A stretch of DNA of 9,195 bases. Source: Minisyncoccota bacterium (GTDB taxonomy: Bacteria > Patescibacteriota > Minisyncoccia > Minisyncoccales > CG1-02-41-26). The notes beneath the pieces are model-generated. The model saw only the letters and a program-made list of their open reading frames with translations. It was not told the origin of the DNA and did not search any database. Positions within the stretch are counted from its first letter, which is position 1, and each line of letters opens with the position of its first letter. The position numbers and the translations under genes were made by a program. Shown piece after piece: positions 1-5,432 of the stretch. The DNA is taken from assembly GCA_028712605.1 (NCBI GenBank), contig JAQTPV010000031.1, forward strand, positions 1 to 9,195. The letters run 5' to 3'.

Positions 1-600
1 CCCAGTGCTTTCCTTGCCGCGCATTATGGCTTGCATTTTCCAGGCCATCCTTAGAATCGTATTGAATTTATACTTTTTGTTAGCCAATAATTCACAGCAG
101 GTGTTTTGGCTCCATTTAGTGAGGTTATCTTGATTAATGGTTTTGTCAGCCAGTGCAAAAGCCACGGCTAAACCAGAGCACAAAGCCCCCGTTGAGCCAC
201 TGCCGCCAAAAGGAACTTCAGAAAACAAGTGAATTTTAACCGCCTCCCCGGCAGGCAATTTAATATTCTGGTTTAAAAAATTGGTTAATCTGCCTTGGGT
301 TAAATGGTCGTATTGATCTTTAACGAACCTCCTTTCTTTTTGGGAAAAAGATTTATTTTCGCTGTTGAATGCTATCTTATTGTTGCCCTGGTGTTGTGAA
401 TAAAACTCCAAGCCAACATAAAGCCTAAGAGGTAATTTTTGAAGCGTCATCATACCTCCGAAATAACCAACATACTCCCCGCTCCAGGTGAAAAAATGCG
501 GGGACGAAACCACTATCTGACACCTAGAAAAAAACTCCCGGTAAGCTTCCGGAAATTTGTTTTTTAAAGCCAAACTGTTAAATGGTTCTCTGGCTTTCAT
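1..600 (-). CDS. GHMP-family small-molecule kinase (C-terminus outside window)
   Basis: An open frame runs from ATG at 600 to the window edge (200 codons, no stop), so the C-terminal part is missing. Residues 130-149 hold the glycine/serine-rich phosphate-binding loop of GHMP kinases (PFGGSGSTGALCSGLAVAFA). Residues 32-49 (SSPHFFTWSGEYVGYFGG) fit the family's N-terminal substrate-side motif, comparable to the GEHTDY region of galactokinase. The family phosphorylates sugars, mevalonate, homoserine or similar metabolites with ATP in the cytoplasm; the substrate cannot be told from this half. It starts 7 nt after the stop of the DJ-1-like gene and is likely the last visible gene of the mltG operon. 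No Shine-Dalgarno is seen. The family call is fairly firm and the specificity is unknown. Confidence 0.8.
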   Translation of the reverse strand, partial: MKAREPFNSLALKNKFPEAYREFFSRCQIVVSSPHFFTWSGEYVGYFGGMMTLQKLPLRLYVGLEFYSQHQGNNKIAFNSENKSFSQKERRFVKDQYDHLTQGRLTNFLNQNIKLPAGEAVKIHLFSEVPFGGSGSTGALCSGLAVAFALADKTINQDNLTKWSQNTCCELLANKKYKFNTILRMAWKMQAIMRGKESTG

Positions 601-607
601 AGAAAGC

Positions 608-1144
608 TTATTTTAATAAGGATTCCGCTATGGCTTCACCGAACTTTCTGGCTTGAGAGGGCCCAGCAGCGGTAATAATGTTTTCATCAATTACTAAGGG
701 TTCTTCTTTGTAATCCACCCCGGCCTCTTTTAAAATGTTAACAGCGTGTTTATCCATTGGGCTTGACCAAACAGTAGCCTTTTTATTTTTTAAAACGCCG
801 GCCTTAGCTAAAAGCGCTGGGGCAATACAAATGGCCGCTAAGATGTTGCCGCCTTCAACTGATTCTTTGGCTAATTTTTGAAAGTCTTTATTATTTAATT
901 GATCGGCCATGCCAGAGCCTCCAATAAAGACTAAACCGTCAAAATCTTTCGTTTTAACTTCGCTCACCGCCAAATCTACGTCCACTACTCCTCCGAAAAT
1001 ACCCAAAGCCTCACCTTTCTTTAAGCTGATGGTTGAAACTGCAAGGCCGGCTTTTTCCAGGACGCTTTTAGTCACAAAGTACTCCTCATCTTGGAAATCC
1101 TGCTGGGCAATCACCAGGCCTATTTTTTTTATATTTTTATTCAT
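608..1144 (-). CDS. DJ-1/PfpI superfamily protein
   Basis: The 178-residue protein has the single-domain size of the DJ-1/PfpI family. The nucleophile-elbow cysteine is C106 in AAICIAP. The conserved acidic partner is probably E21 in FQDEEY, which lines up with DJ-1 E18. The C-terminal stretch DENIITAAGPSQARKFGEAI is typical of the family. The residue after the cysteine is Ile, not the His of PfpI-type proteases, so this is closer to the DJ-1/deglycase-like or stress-protein branch than to a protease. The family includes glyoxalase III-type enzymes, chaperones and redox sensors, and the exact activity cannot be read here. Its ATG overlaps the 3' end of mltG by 8 nt, which suggests translational coupling. 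The GHMP kinase follows after 7 nt. Confidence 0.88.
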   Translation of the reverse strand: MNKNIKKIGLVIAQQDFQDEEYFVTKSVLEKAGLAVSTISLKKGEALGIFGGVVDVDLAVSEVKTKDFDGLVFIGGSGMADQLNNKDFQKLAKESVEGGNILAAICIAPALLAKAGVLKNKKATVWSSPMDKHAVNILKEAGVDYKEEPLVIDENIITAAGPSQARKFGEAIAESLLK

Positions 1145-2174
1145 GATTGTCTAAACGGCTCCTCCAGTATGTTTCTTTATTAAGGTTATGTTCAGCTAAG
1201 GTTTTACTAAAAACCATTTTCCCATCGGGTTTGGACATATAATACCAGTAAGCCGTTTTTTTGTAATCAATGGCTGCCTTAATGCTATCTACCCCCGGGT
1301 TGCAAATCGGGCCCTCTGGCAACCCTTTATATTTATAAGTGTTATACGGCGAGCTTGTGGCTAAGTCTTTTAGGGTTAATTCCATACTATACCTTCCAGT
1401 CACATAGGTCAAAGTGGCATCAACTTGCAAAGGCCAATCTTGTTCTATCCTTTTCCATAAAATGCCAGCTACGATTTGTTTGTCTGGATAAAGCATAGCC
1501 TCTTTCTCTAAAATAGAGGCCATGGTAATTATTTCAAAGTAGGTTTTTTGTTGGCTATCTATTTTTTGTCTTAATTCTTGAGTAAATTTCCGGTCAAAAT
1601 TGCCTAAAGCCTTCAGGACAATCTCTTCCGCTGAATCGTCGTACCTTATATCGTAAGTGTCAGGGAAGATGTAGCCTTCTAACCCTTGGCTTTTCGGCTT
1701 ATCGCTTAGAAATTGAAATCTATCAGAAAAGTCTTCTGTTATGGTGGTGGTGATAAAATCATCAGCGCCAAGTAATTCCTTTTCTTTTAATTGTGCCGCT
1801 ATATCTTTGATGGTAGCACCCTCCAGTATTCTGATTTTTTCTTTGAGGAACTCCCCCCGGGCCATTTTATCTAAAGTTTCAGCTACGCTGAATGAAGGTG
1901 AAAGCTCGTATTTACCGGGCTGTATTTTTCTGTACTTGCCGGTGGTTAGGCCGTAAATTTCAAAAAATAGTCTTGACTTAATTAATTTGCTATCCTCCAA
2001 GTGCTTGGCTATCCCTAAAAAGCCTTCCCCTTTAGTGATCAAAAATTCGTGGCTTTGAAAAATGGTCTGTTGGGCTAGATAAACACCTTGCCAAAGCCAA
2101 AGGCCGATCAATATTAAAAGAAAAAATACTGCCACTTCAGCCAAAAACCTCACTCTTTTGTTAAGTTTTTGCAT
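1137..2174 (-). CDS. mltG: Endolytic murein transglycosylase MltG (YceG family)
   Basis: The 345-residue protein is the usual length for MltG. A single N-terminal membrane anchor (about residues 10-29) is followed by a LysM-like/linker region and the YceG catalytic domain. The signature ASILEKEA lies at 219-226, with E223 the probable catalytic glutamate by analogy to E. coli E218. Further family blocks are LPEGPICNPG (285-294), a Y-rich stretch with SKPDGKMVFSKTLAEHN (314-330), and the GYIFPDTY block near 167-174. MltG cleaves nascent glycan strands at the outer face of the cytoplasmic membrane and sets strand length. The gene starts 7 nt after the stop of the 102-residue membrane protein and overlaps the DJ-1-like gene by 8 nt. 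No Shine-Dalgarno precedes the ATG. Confidence 0.95.
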   Translation of the reverse strand: MQKLNKRVRFLAEVAVFFLLILIGLWLWQGVYLAQQTIFQSHEFLITKGEGFLGIAKHLEDSKLIKSRLFFEIYGLTTGKYRKIQPGKYELSPSFSVAETLDKMARGEFLKEKIRILEGATIKDIAAQLKEKELLGADDFITTTITEDFSDRFQFLSDKPKSQGLEGYIFPDTYDIRYDDSAEEIVLKALGNFDRKFTQELRQKIDSQQKTYFEIITMASILEKEAMLYPDKQIVAGILWKRIEQDWPLQVDATLTYVTGRYSMELTLKDLATSSPYNTYKYKGLPEGPICNPGVDSIKAAIDYKKTAYWYYMSKPDGKMVFSKTLAEHNLNKETYWRSRLDNHE

Positions 2175-2181
2175 AGCTAAC

Positions 2182-2490
2182 TTAATTTTTTACCAAAGAC
2201 GATTTTTGGATAATCAAACGATAAATTCCTTCCAAGAAATCACCTCCGGCATAACCAATGATGAAGCTTAAGGCTGGAGTAAAAGAACCGTTAAAGGTTA
2301 AGCCTACTTCTTTTAAAGAAATTGAGCTCATTAATCCGATGATGCCAGAGATGAAAGACATCGCTAAAAAGTATTTTAAATCAAAGGGTACTTGCTTGTA
2401 AGATAGCTGGTGCTTTAAAAAACCAACTAACCCCCTCACCACTCCGCCAAAAAACCCTGCTAAAAGCAAGGCGAAATAAAAATAAATCAT
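2182..2490 (-). CDS. Small multi-pass membrane protein of unknown function
   Basis: The 102-residue protein is not recognised. It is strongly hydrophobic, with three likely membrane segments at about residues 3-24, 39-57 and 70-84, separated by a basic loop (FLKHQLSYKQ, 24-33) and a short polar loop. It ends with a conserved-looking amphipathic stretch (GYAGGDFLEGIYRLII, 79-94) and a lysine-rich tail. Size and topology resemble small holin-like or accessory envelope proteins, but that is only a resemblance. It lies 7 nt upstream of mltG and 6 nt downstream of a 30-codon membrane peptide, so it is almost certainly co-transcribed with mltG and may act with it at the membrane. No Shine-Dalgarno is present; TAGATAATTTTAT precedes the ATG. 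Confidence 0.75.
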   Translation of the reverse strand: MIYFYFALLLAGFFGGVVRGLVGFLKHQLSYKQVPFDLKYFLAMSFISGIIGLMSSISLKEVGLTFNGSFTPALSFIIGYAGGDFLEGIYRLIIQKSSLVKN

Positions 2491-2496
2491 ATAAAA

Positions 2497-2589
2497 TTAT
2501 CTAAAGGTGCCCTTGAAAAACAAAAATAGGGCGATAATAAAACAAACTAAAACTACTATAACGTCAATAATTTTAGTAACAGCCGACAT
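2497..2589 (-). CDS. Possible 30-residue single-pass membrane peptide
   Basis: A 30-codon frame starts with ATG at 2589 and ends in TAA. It encodes a short polar head (MSAVTKIID), one hydrophobic segment (about residues 10-25) and a basic tail (FKGTFR). It is the first frame behind a consensus promoter, about 22 nt from the predicted transcript start, and ends 6 nt before the 102-residue membrane protein. The sequence before its ATG (TAGATAATTAT) nearly repeats that before the next gene (TAGATAATTTTAT), and there is no Shine-Dalgarno. Position and composition support a real microprotein, but AT-rich DNA can give hydrophobic frames by chance and no homolog is recognised. Confidence 0.45.
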   Translation of the reverse strand: MSAVTKIIDVIVVLVCFIIALFLFFKGTFR

Positions 2590-2618
2590 ATAATTATCTA
2601 TTTAATCTTATTATTTCT

Positions 2619-2647
2619 ATGATACCCTTTTGCTAATTTTTTGACAA
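2619..2647 (-). promoter_or_regulatory. Promoter of the mltG operon
   Basis: On the minus strand TTGTCA (2647-2642) and TATCAT (2624-2619) are separated by exactly 17 nt, each one base from the sigma-70 consensus. The predicted transcript starts near 2612, about 22 nt before the 30-codon frame and 120 nt before the 102-residue membrane protein. It sits directly downstream of the hairpin terminator of the previous gene, so it marks an operon boundary. Confidence 0.75.
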
Positions 2648-2663
2648 GTTTTTTGTATATGAA

Positions 2664-2691
2664 AATCCCCACGACCTAAGCCGTGGGGATT
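2664..2691 (-). terminator. Hairpin terminator after the cysteine-rich gene
   Basis: A perfect 10-bp stem (AATCCCCACG / CGTGGGGATT) with an 8-nt loop starts 17 nt after the stop of the cysteine-rich gene. On the minus strand it is followed only by TTCATATAC, so the U-tract is weak, but the GC-rich stem lies exactly between two transcription units. CCCCACGGC-type palindromes also resemble the end hairpins of IS200/IS605 elements, so a relic of such an element is an alternative; no transposase or TnpB is present. Confidence 0.6.
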
Positions 2692-2707
2692 AGAATTTAT
2701 ATACGTT

Positions 2708-2893
2708 TCACCCCCAGTAATAAAATGGGCTATGGATAGAATAATCTCTTTCACGGGGAGTATTTTTAACCGACATACTCCCTTCGGGCAAAGAAACATA
2801 TTTTACCTCTCCCTGGTCGGGCTGTTGGGAGCAGAAACATACAAAATCGCAACTCTCGCACTCTTTGCAGCTTGTCTTTAGTGGTTCTGGCAA
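2708..2893 (-). CDS. Small cysteine-rich protein, possibly metal binding, unknown function
   Basis: The 61-residue protein starts at TTG (2893), chosen because a full GGAGGTGATC ribosome binding site ends 4 nt upstream. It ends in TGA just before a hairpin terminator. Five cysteines cluster near the N-terminus as C9-x2-C12-x2-C15-x3-C19-x-C21, a spacing suited to a zinc or iron-sulfur site, although no named family is recognised. The rest is polar (QQPDQGEVKYVSLPEGSMSV) with an aromatic end (FYYWG). No membrane segment or signal peptide is seen. It lies 60 nt downstream of the nitroreductase with no convincing promoter between, so it may be read from that transcript or from an unrecognised promoter. 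The strong ribosome binding site makes translation likely. Confidence 0.6.
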   Translation of the reverse strand: MPEPLKTSCKECESCDFVCFCSQQPDQGEVKYVSLPEGSMSVKNTPRERDYSIHSPFYYWG

Positions 2894-2897
2894 AATT

Positions 2898-2907
2898 GAT
2901 CACCTCC
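2898..2907 (-). promoter_or_regulatory. Perfect ribosome binding site of the cysteine-rich gene
   Basis: GGAGGTGATC on the minus strand is complementary over 10 bases to the conserved 16S rRNA 3' end (GATCACCTCC). It is 4 nt from the TTG codon (9 nt from the GGAGG core), which decides the start. Most other genes in the window lack any such site. Confidence 0.75.
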
Positions 2908-2951
2908 GGTCATCGTTTAGTTGGGACGAATTAAAAATATAAAAGATCTAA

Positions 2952-2967
2952 AGCTATTGGAATAGCT
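2952..2967 (-). terminator. Weak hairpin over the nitroreductase stop codon
   Basis: AGCTATT and AATAGCT form a short perfect palindrome spanning the nitroreductase stop codon. On the minus strand it is followed by TTAGATCTTTTATATTTTT. The stem is short and AT-rich, so termination here would be partial at best. Confidence 0.3.
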
Positions 2968-3466
2968 CATAGCTTATTATTTCTTTCATTCCTTTTCTTA
3001 TTTTCTGCTTAGGCTCATCGGCCGGGTAGCCCAAGGGTAAAATCGTTACTACCTTATATTGCTCTGGAATATTTAAAATTTCCTTTATCTTATCTTGATT
3101 AAAAGTGCCAATCCAGCAAGTCCCTAACCCTTCTTCTGTGGCCTGCAAGGTCATATGGTTAACGGCAATGGCTAAATCAACTATGTAAGCAGGTATTTCA
3201 CAGGGCATTATATAATCTGGATTGGTGGCCACAGGCACAATAATCATAGGCGCATCAGCAATAAACATTTGTTCATTAGCCGCTTTAGCTATTTGGTTTC
3301 GTTGTGCCTGGTCACGGATTACCACAAACTTCCAATTTTGTAAATTTTTAGCTGAAGGCGCCAAACGGGCGGCCTCCAAAACTTTCTGTAATTTTTCGTC
3401 TTCCACCCCCCTGTTTTGATAGGCTCTGACACTTCTTCTTTTTTGTATGGCTTCAAAAACTTCCAT
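2954..3466 (-). CDS. Nitroreductase-family FMN oxidoreductase
   Basis: The protein of 170 residues has the nitroreductase fold markers: the N-terminal FMN-phosphate contact motif KRRSVRAY (9-16), PSAKNLQNW (37-45), and the C-terminal flavin/dimer region EEGLGTCWIG (111-120) followed by LPLGYP (143-148). Members are homodimeric, NAD(P)H-dependent flavoproteins that reduce nitro compounds, quinones or flavins in the cytoplasm; the natural substrate is unclear. ATG at 3466 is preferred because family members usually start just before xVFEAIxxRRSVR; an in-frame TTG at 3472 would add two residues. The upstream Nudix gene ends 19 nt before, with an out-of-frame TAATG stop-start overlap at its stop codon. 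The two genes are probably co-transcribed. Confidence 0.92.
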   Translation of the reverse strand: MEVFEAIQKRRSVRAYQNRGVEDEKLQKVLEAARLAPSAKNLQNWKFVVIRDQAQRNQIAKAANEQMFIADAPMIIVPVATNPDYIMPCEIPAYIVDLAIAVNHMTLQATEEGLGTCWIGTFNQDKIKEILNIPEQYKVVTILPLGYPADEPKQKIRKGMKEIISYELFQ

Positions 3467-3485
3467 AATCAAATGGCCAATTCCA

Positions 3486-4037
3486 TTAGATTAATCCTTT
3501 GCACTGCAGAATTGGCAGGGCGTTTAATATTTTATCATCTATCTTCATTTTCCCCTGTAACTCCAACAAGAAGCTGGTAAGCTGGTCTAGGGGTACGGTC
3601 ATAACCTCTATCTCTTCTCCTTCACTATCCTCGGGTTTGCCTTGAAACTGAACATCGGGAGCAAAAAAATAGATATATTCAGAATTAGTCAGGCCTGGAG
3701 CTCCCATGCTGGAAAAAATAGGGATGACTTCCTTAGCCTGATAGCCAGTTTCCTCCAATAGCTCCCTTTTAGCTGCCTCCTCTTCTGATTCATCAGGCCT
3801 ATCGGTTAAACCAGCTGGTAATTCCAGCACTGGACATTCACAGGTTAAGCGATAATTACTTTCTAAAACCACCTCTTTATCTTTTGTTACAGCAAAAATG
3901 ATAACTATTCTTTTATATAGCCCCTTTCTTTCCACCGCTTCCCATAATCCTTCCTTGCCACTTTTGGTTTTAAAATATTTTTTAACAACCCGAACAAACT
4001 TTCCCTCCCAAGCCAGCTCTTTTTTAACAATTTCCAT
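3486..4037 (-). CDS. Nudix hydrolase, ADP-ribose pyrophosphatase-like
   Basis: The 183-residue protein has the size and layout of NudF/NUDT5-type ADP-sugar diphosphatases. The Nudix box spans G76-Y99: ELPAGLTD, then E83, then REL-LEETGY (R91, E92, E95, E96, G98). The metal-binding glutamates are intact. Compared with the consensus G-x5-E-x7-RE, there is one extra residue between G76 and E83. Downstream, SMGAPGLTNSEYIYFFA (110-126) resembles the SPGFTDE-type segment of ADP-ribose pyrophosphatases. It would cleave ADP-ribose or a related nucleotide sugar to AMP and a sugar phosphate in the cytoplasm. It starts 6 nt after the SdpI-family gene and is followed closely by the nitroreductase. Sub-specificity is inferred. 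Confidence 0.9.
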   Translation of the reverse strand: MEIVKKELAWEGKFVRVVKKYFKTKSGKEGLWEAVERKGLYKRIVIIFAVTKDKEVVLESNYRLTCECPVLELPAGLTDRPDESEEEAAKRELLEETGYQAKEVIPIFSSMGAPGLTNSEYIYFFAPDVQFQGKPEDSEGEEIEVMTVPLDQLTSFLLELQGKMKIDDKILNALPILQCKGLI

Positions 4038-4043
4038 AAAGCC

Positions 4044-4697
4044 CTAATCGCCTTTTTGACGAAAAATTAAATAAGAATAAACAACTGGCGCTAAAGACGC
4101 CCCAAGTATAATAATTATAAATGCCCAAAAATTAGACGGGACTGGTAAAAATACGGCCAACATAGCCAGCAGGCCACCCAAAACAAATATTTTGCTGGCC
4201 CATTGATGGGTTTTATCCCAATTTTTTTCAGAGTGTAGGGCCCACGGTGTTCTGATGCCAAAAAAGTAGTTTTGTTTAACTTTGGGCAAGGCGAATCCTA
4301 AAACAATCATCAGTAAACTGATAAGGATTATCAGGGGCGGGCCTGGATTGATATTAAATCCCCAGCCAGCTAAAAAGGTCAAAACAAAAATAAGCCCTAA
4401 GAGCACCATTAACCATAATCTGATTATATAATAAGCCCCTTCAAAACTTGGATAATTCTTTTTTAGGGGGTCAATCTTTGGGAAAAGCATCATTAAAAAG
4501 TAAAACCCTATGGCCATTAGGGGAAAGAACAAAACCACAAAGGTTTTAGAACCCCAGCCATCTATTTGGCCTGCGGCATTCCAGTGCACTGGAAATTTAC
4601 TGGGGGCGCATGGCGCTTTATAAATAGCCACCGCTAAAATGACGATGAGAAACAAGATGAAGAGGAGCAAAAACTCCCGTAATATTTTTTTAAACAT
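4044..4697 (-). CDS. SdpI/DUF1648-family integral membrane protein
   Basis: The 217-residue protein has about six membrane segments (roughly 8-26, 52-71, 92-113, 121-138, 170-186, 190-211). Two family blocks are clear: the DUF1648 motif PVHWNAAGQIDGWGSK (36-51) after the first segment, and the SdpI block LPKVKQNYFFGIRTPWAL (137-154) with WDKTHQWASKIF (160-171). In Bacillus SdpI gives immunity to the SdpC toxin and sequesters the repressor SdpR; most family members are orphans of unknown role, and no toxin or SdpR-like gene is visible here. Its ATG lies only 3 nt beyond the 3' end of tRNA-Trp, so there is no room for a leader or ribosome binding site once the tRNA is processed. The Nudix gene follows after 6 nt. 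Confidence 0.9.
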   Translation of the reverse strand: MFKKILREFLLLFILFLIVILAVAIYKAPCAPSKFPVHWNAAGQIDGWGSKTFVVLFFPLMAIGFYFLMMLFPKIDPLKKNYPSFEGAYYIIRLWLMVLLGLIFVLTFLAGWGFNINPGPPLIILISLLMIVLGFALPKVKQNYFFGIRTPWALHSEKNWDKTHQWASKIFVLGGLLAMLAVFLPVPSNFWAFIIIILGASLAPVVYSYLIFRQKGD

Positions 4698-4700
4698 AGG

Positions 4701-4771
4701 CGGGTCTGCCAGGAGTCGAACCCGGAACAGCGGTTTTGGAGACCGCAGTTATGCCATTTAACTACAGACCC
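4701..4771 (-). tRNA. tRNA-Trp (CCA anticodon)
   Basis: The 71-nt sequence folds as a cloverleaf: acceptor GGGTCTG/CAGACCC with discriminator G, anticodon stem GCGGT/ACCGC with loop CTCCAAA (anticodon CCA), and T arm with TTCGACT. The 3' CCA is not encoded (CCT follows). It sits between rpmG and the SdpI-family gene. Confidence 0.95.
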
Positions 4772-4833
4772 AGTGAATAGCCAAAAATCGTGCACTATTA
4801 CTTAATTTATTCATTTCAAAGCACATCTAGAGA

Positions 4834-4998
4834 TTATTTTTTCGCTTCCTTATGCGTGGTGTGTTTTCGGCAAGTAGAACAGTGCTTTTTCAAAGATAAT
4901 TTACCCTCAACATTTTTAGTTTTGTGAGTAAAATAATTCACTTCTTTGCAAGATTCACACTGCATCTTGGCCATTGTTTGTTTTTTCTTCTTTGCCAT
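4834..4998 (-). CDS. rpmG: 50S ribosomal protein L33
   Basis: This 54-residue protein is of ordinary L33 length. It carries a basic N-terminus (MAKKKKQTMAKM), the zinc-ribbon cysteines C14-x2-C17 and C40-x2-C43, and the L33 core NYFTHKTKN and LKKHCSTCRKHTTHKE. It is therefore the zinc-binding form. A second ATG at codon 9 is a possible alternative start. It lies between the GIY-YIG remnant and tRNA-Trp, in line with the widespread rpmG-tRNA-Trp neighbourhood. No Shine-Dalgarno precedes the ATG. Confidence 0.95.
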   Translation of the reverse strand: MAKKKKQTMAKMQCESCKEVNYFTHKTKNVEGKLSLKKHCSTCRKHTTHKEAKK

Positions 4999-5020
4999 AC
5001 CCAGTATGAGAATTTCGAAT

Positions 5021-5047
5021 GAATTTTTAAATTAATTTTAAAAATTC
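5021..5047. repeat. AT-rich perfect palindrome at the end of the GIY-YIG remnant
   Basis: GAATTTTTAAA and TTTAAAAATTC form an 11-bp perfect inverted repeat with a 5-nt loop that covers the stop codon of the GIY-YIG remnant. It has few G-C pairs and no clear U-tract, so a terminator role is doubtful. Confidence 0.4.
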
Positions 5048-5211
5048 CCGAAGTCTTAATTTAATAAATCTGCGACCTTGGGTAGTTTTTAAGTACCCCT
5101 CCCTCCTTTTTGCATCTTGATAATTTAAGCAGGCTTCTGCATAAATTAGTTTAAAGGGAGTTCTGCCCTTTGTGGAAAAATTCATTTTGGCATAATTTTT
5201 ACTATCTTTTC
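5027..5211 (-). pseudogene. GIY-YIG endonuclease remnant, N-terminal half missing
   Basis: A frame ending in TAA at 5027 encodes the C-terminal half of a small UPF0213/YhbQ-type GIY-YIG protein: STKGRTPFKLIYAEACLN, then DAKRREGYLKTTQGRRF. This matches the typical family string (T)RRPFxLIYYEAC-xxxDAxxREKYLKTTxGRRYLKxRL, including the metal-binding Glu region. The GIY-YIG motif itself and the first catalytic Arg/Tyr residues are absent. The frame stays open upstream as far as the CCA end of tRNA-Thr (5212) without further homology. An ATG at 5185 could still give a 52-residue peptide, but it would lack the catalytic N-terminus. The most likely explanation is a deletion or recombination that fused the gene remnant to the tRNA 3' end. 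Confidence 0.75.
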
Positions 5212-5288
5212 TGGAGCCGATGCGCGGATTTGAACCGCGGGCCTTCCCCTTACCATGGGGATGCTCTGGCCAACTGAGCTACATCGGC
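5212..5288 (-). tRNA. tRNA-Thr (GGT anticodon), CCA encoded
   Basis: The acceptor stem is GCCGATG/CATCGGC with discriminator T and an encoded CCA. The D arm is TAGCTCAGTTGG type, the anticodon stem TCCCC/GGGGA has loop ATGGTAA (anticodon GGT), and the T arm is CGCGG TTCAAAT CCGCG. It lies 30 nt downstream of tRNA-Tyr, and the GIY-YIG remnant begins directly after its CCA. Confidence 0.95.
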
Positions 5289-5318
5289 ATTGAAGCGAGT
5301 GAGCCTGAATTATAACTG

Positions 5319-5402
5319 TGGGTAGGGAGGGACTCGAACCCCCGTAGGCTAGAAGCCGACAGATTTACAGTCTGTTCCGTTTGACCGCTCCGGCACCTAC
5401 CC
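5319..5402 (-). tRNA. tRNA-Tyr (GTA anticodon)
   Basis: The 84-nt class II tRNA has acceptor GGGTAGG/CCTACCC with discriminator A, anticodon stem ACAGA/TCTGT with loop CTGTAAA (anticodon GTA), a long variable arm (CGGCTTCTAGCC) and T arm GGGGG TTCGAGT CCCTC. The CCA is not encoded. It follows trmD by 30 nt. Confidence 0.95.
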
Positions 5403-5432
5403 AATACAATTAATTTAACAAAAAATAAGGCT

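Noticed and set aside
909..1154. Plus-strand open frames inside mltG, trmD, rnc, rpsP, nitroreductase and DJ-1-like genes
   Set aside because: They are antisense shadows of well-supported genes with no similarity, ribosome binding site or promoter.
2641..2646. TTGACA on the plus strand as a promoter
   Set aside because: No -10 element lies at suitable spacing and there is no plus-strand gene downstream; the minus-strand promoter overlapping it is far better.
2617..2799. Minus-strand 60-codon frame overlapping the cysteine-rich gene, terminator and operon promoter
   Set aside because: It runs through the terminator hairpin and both promoter boxes, and has no ribosome binding site.
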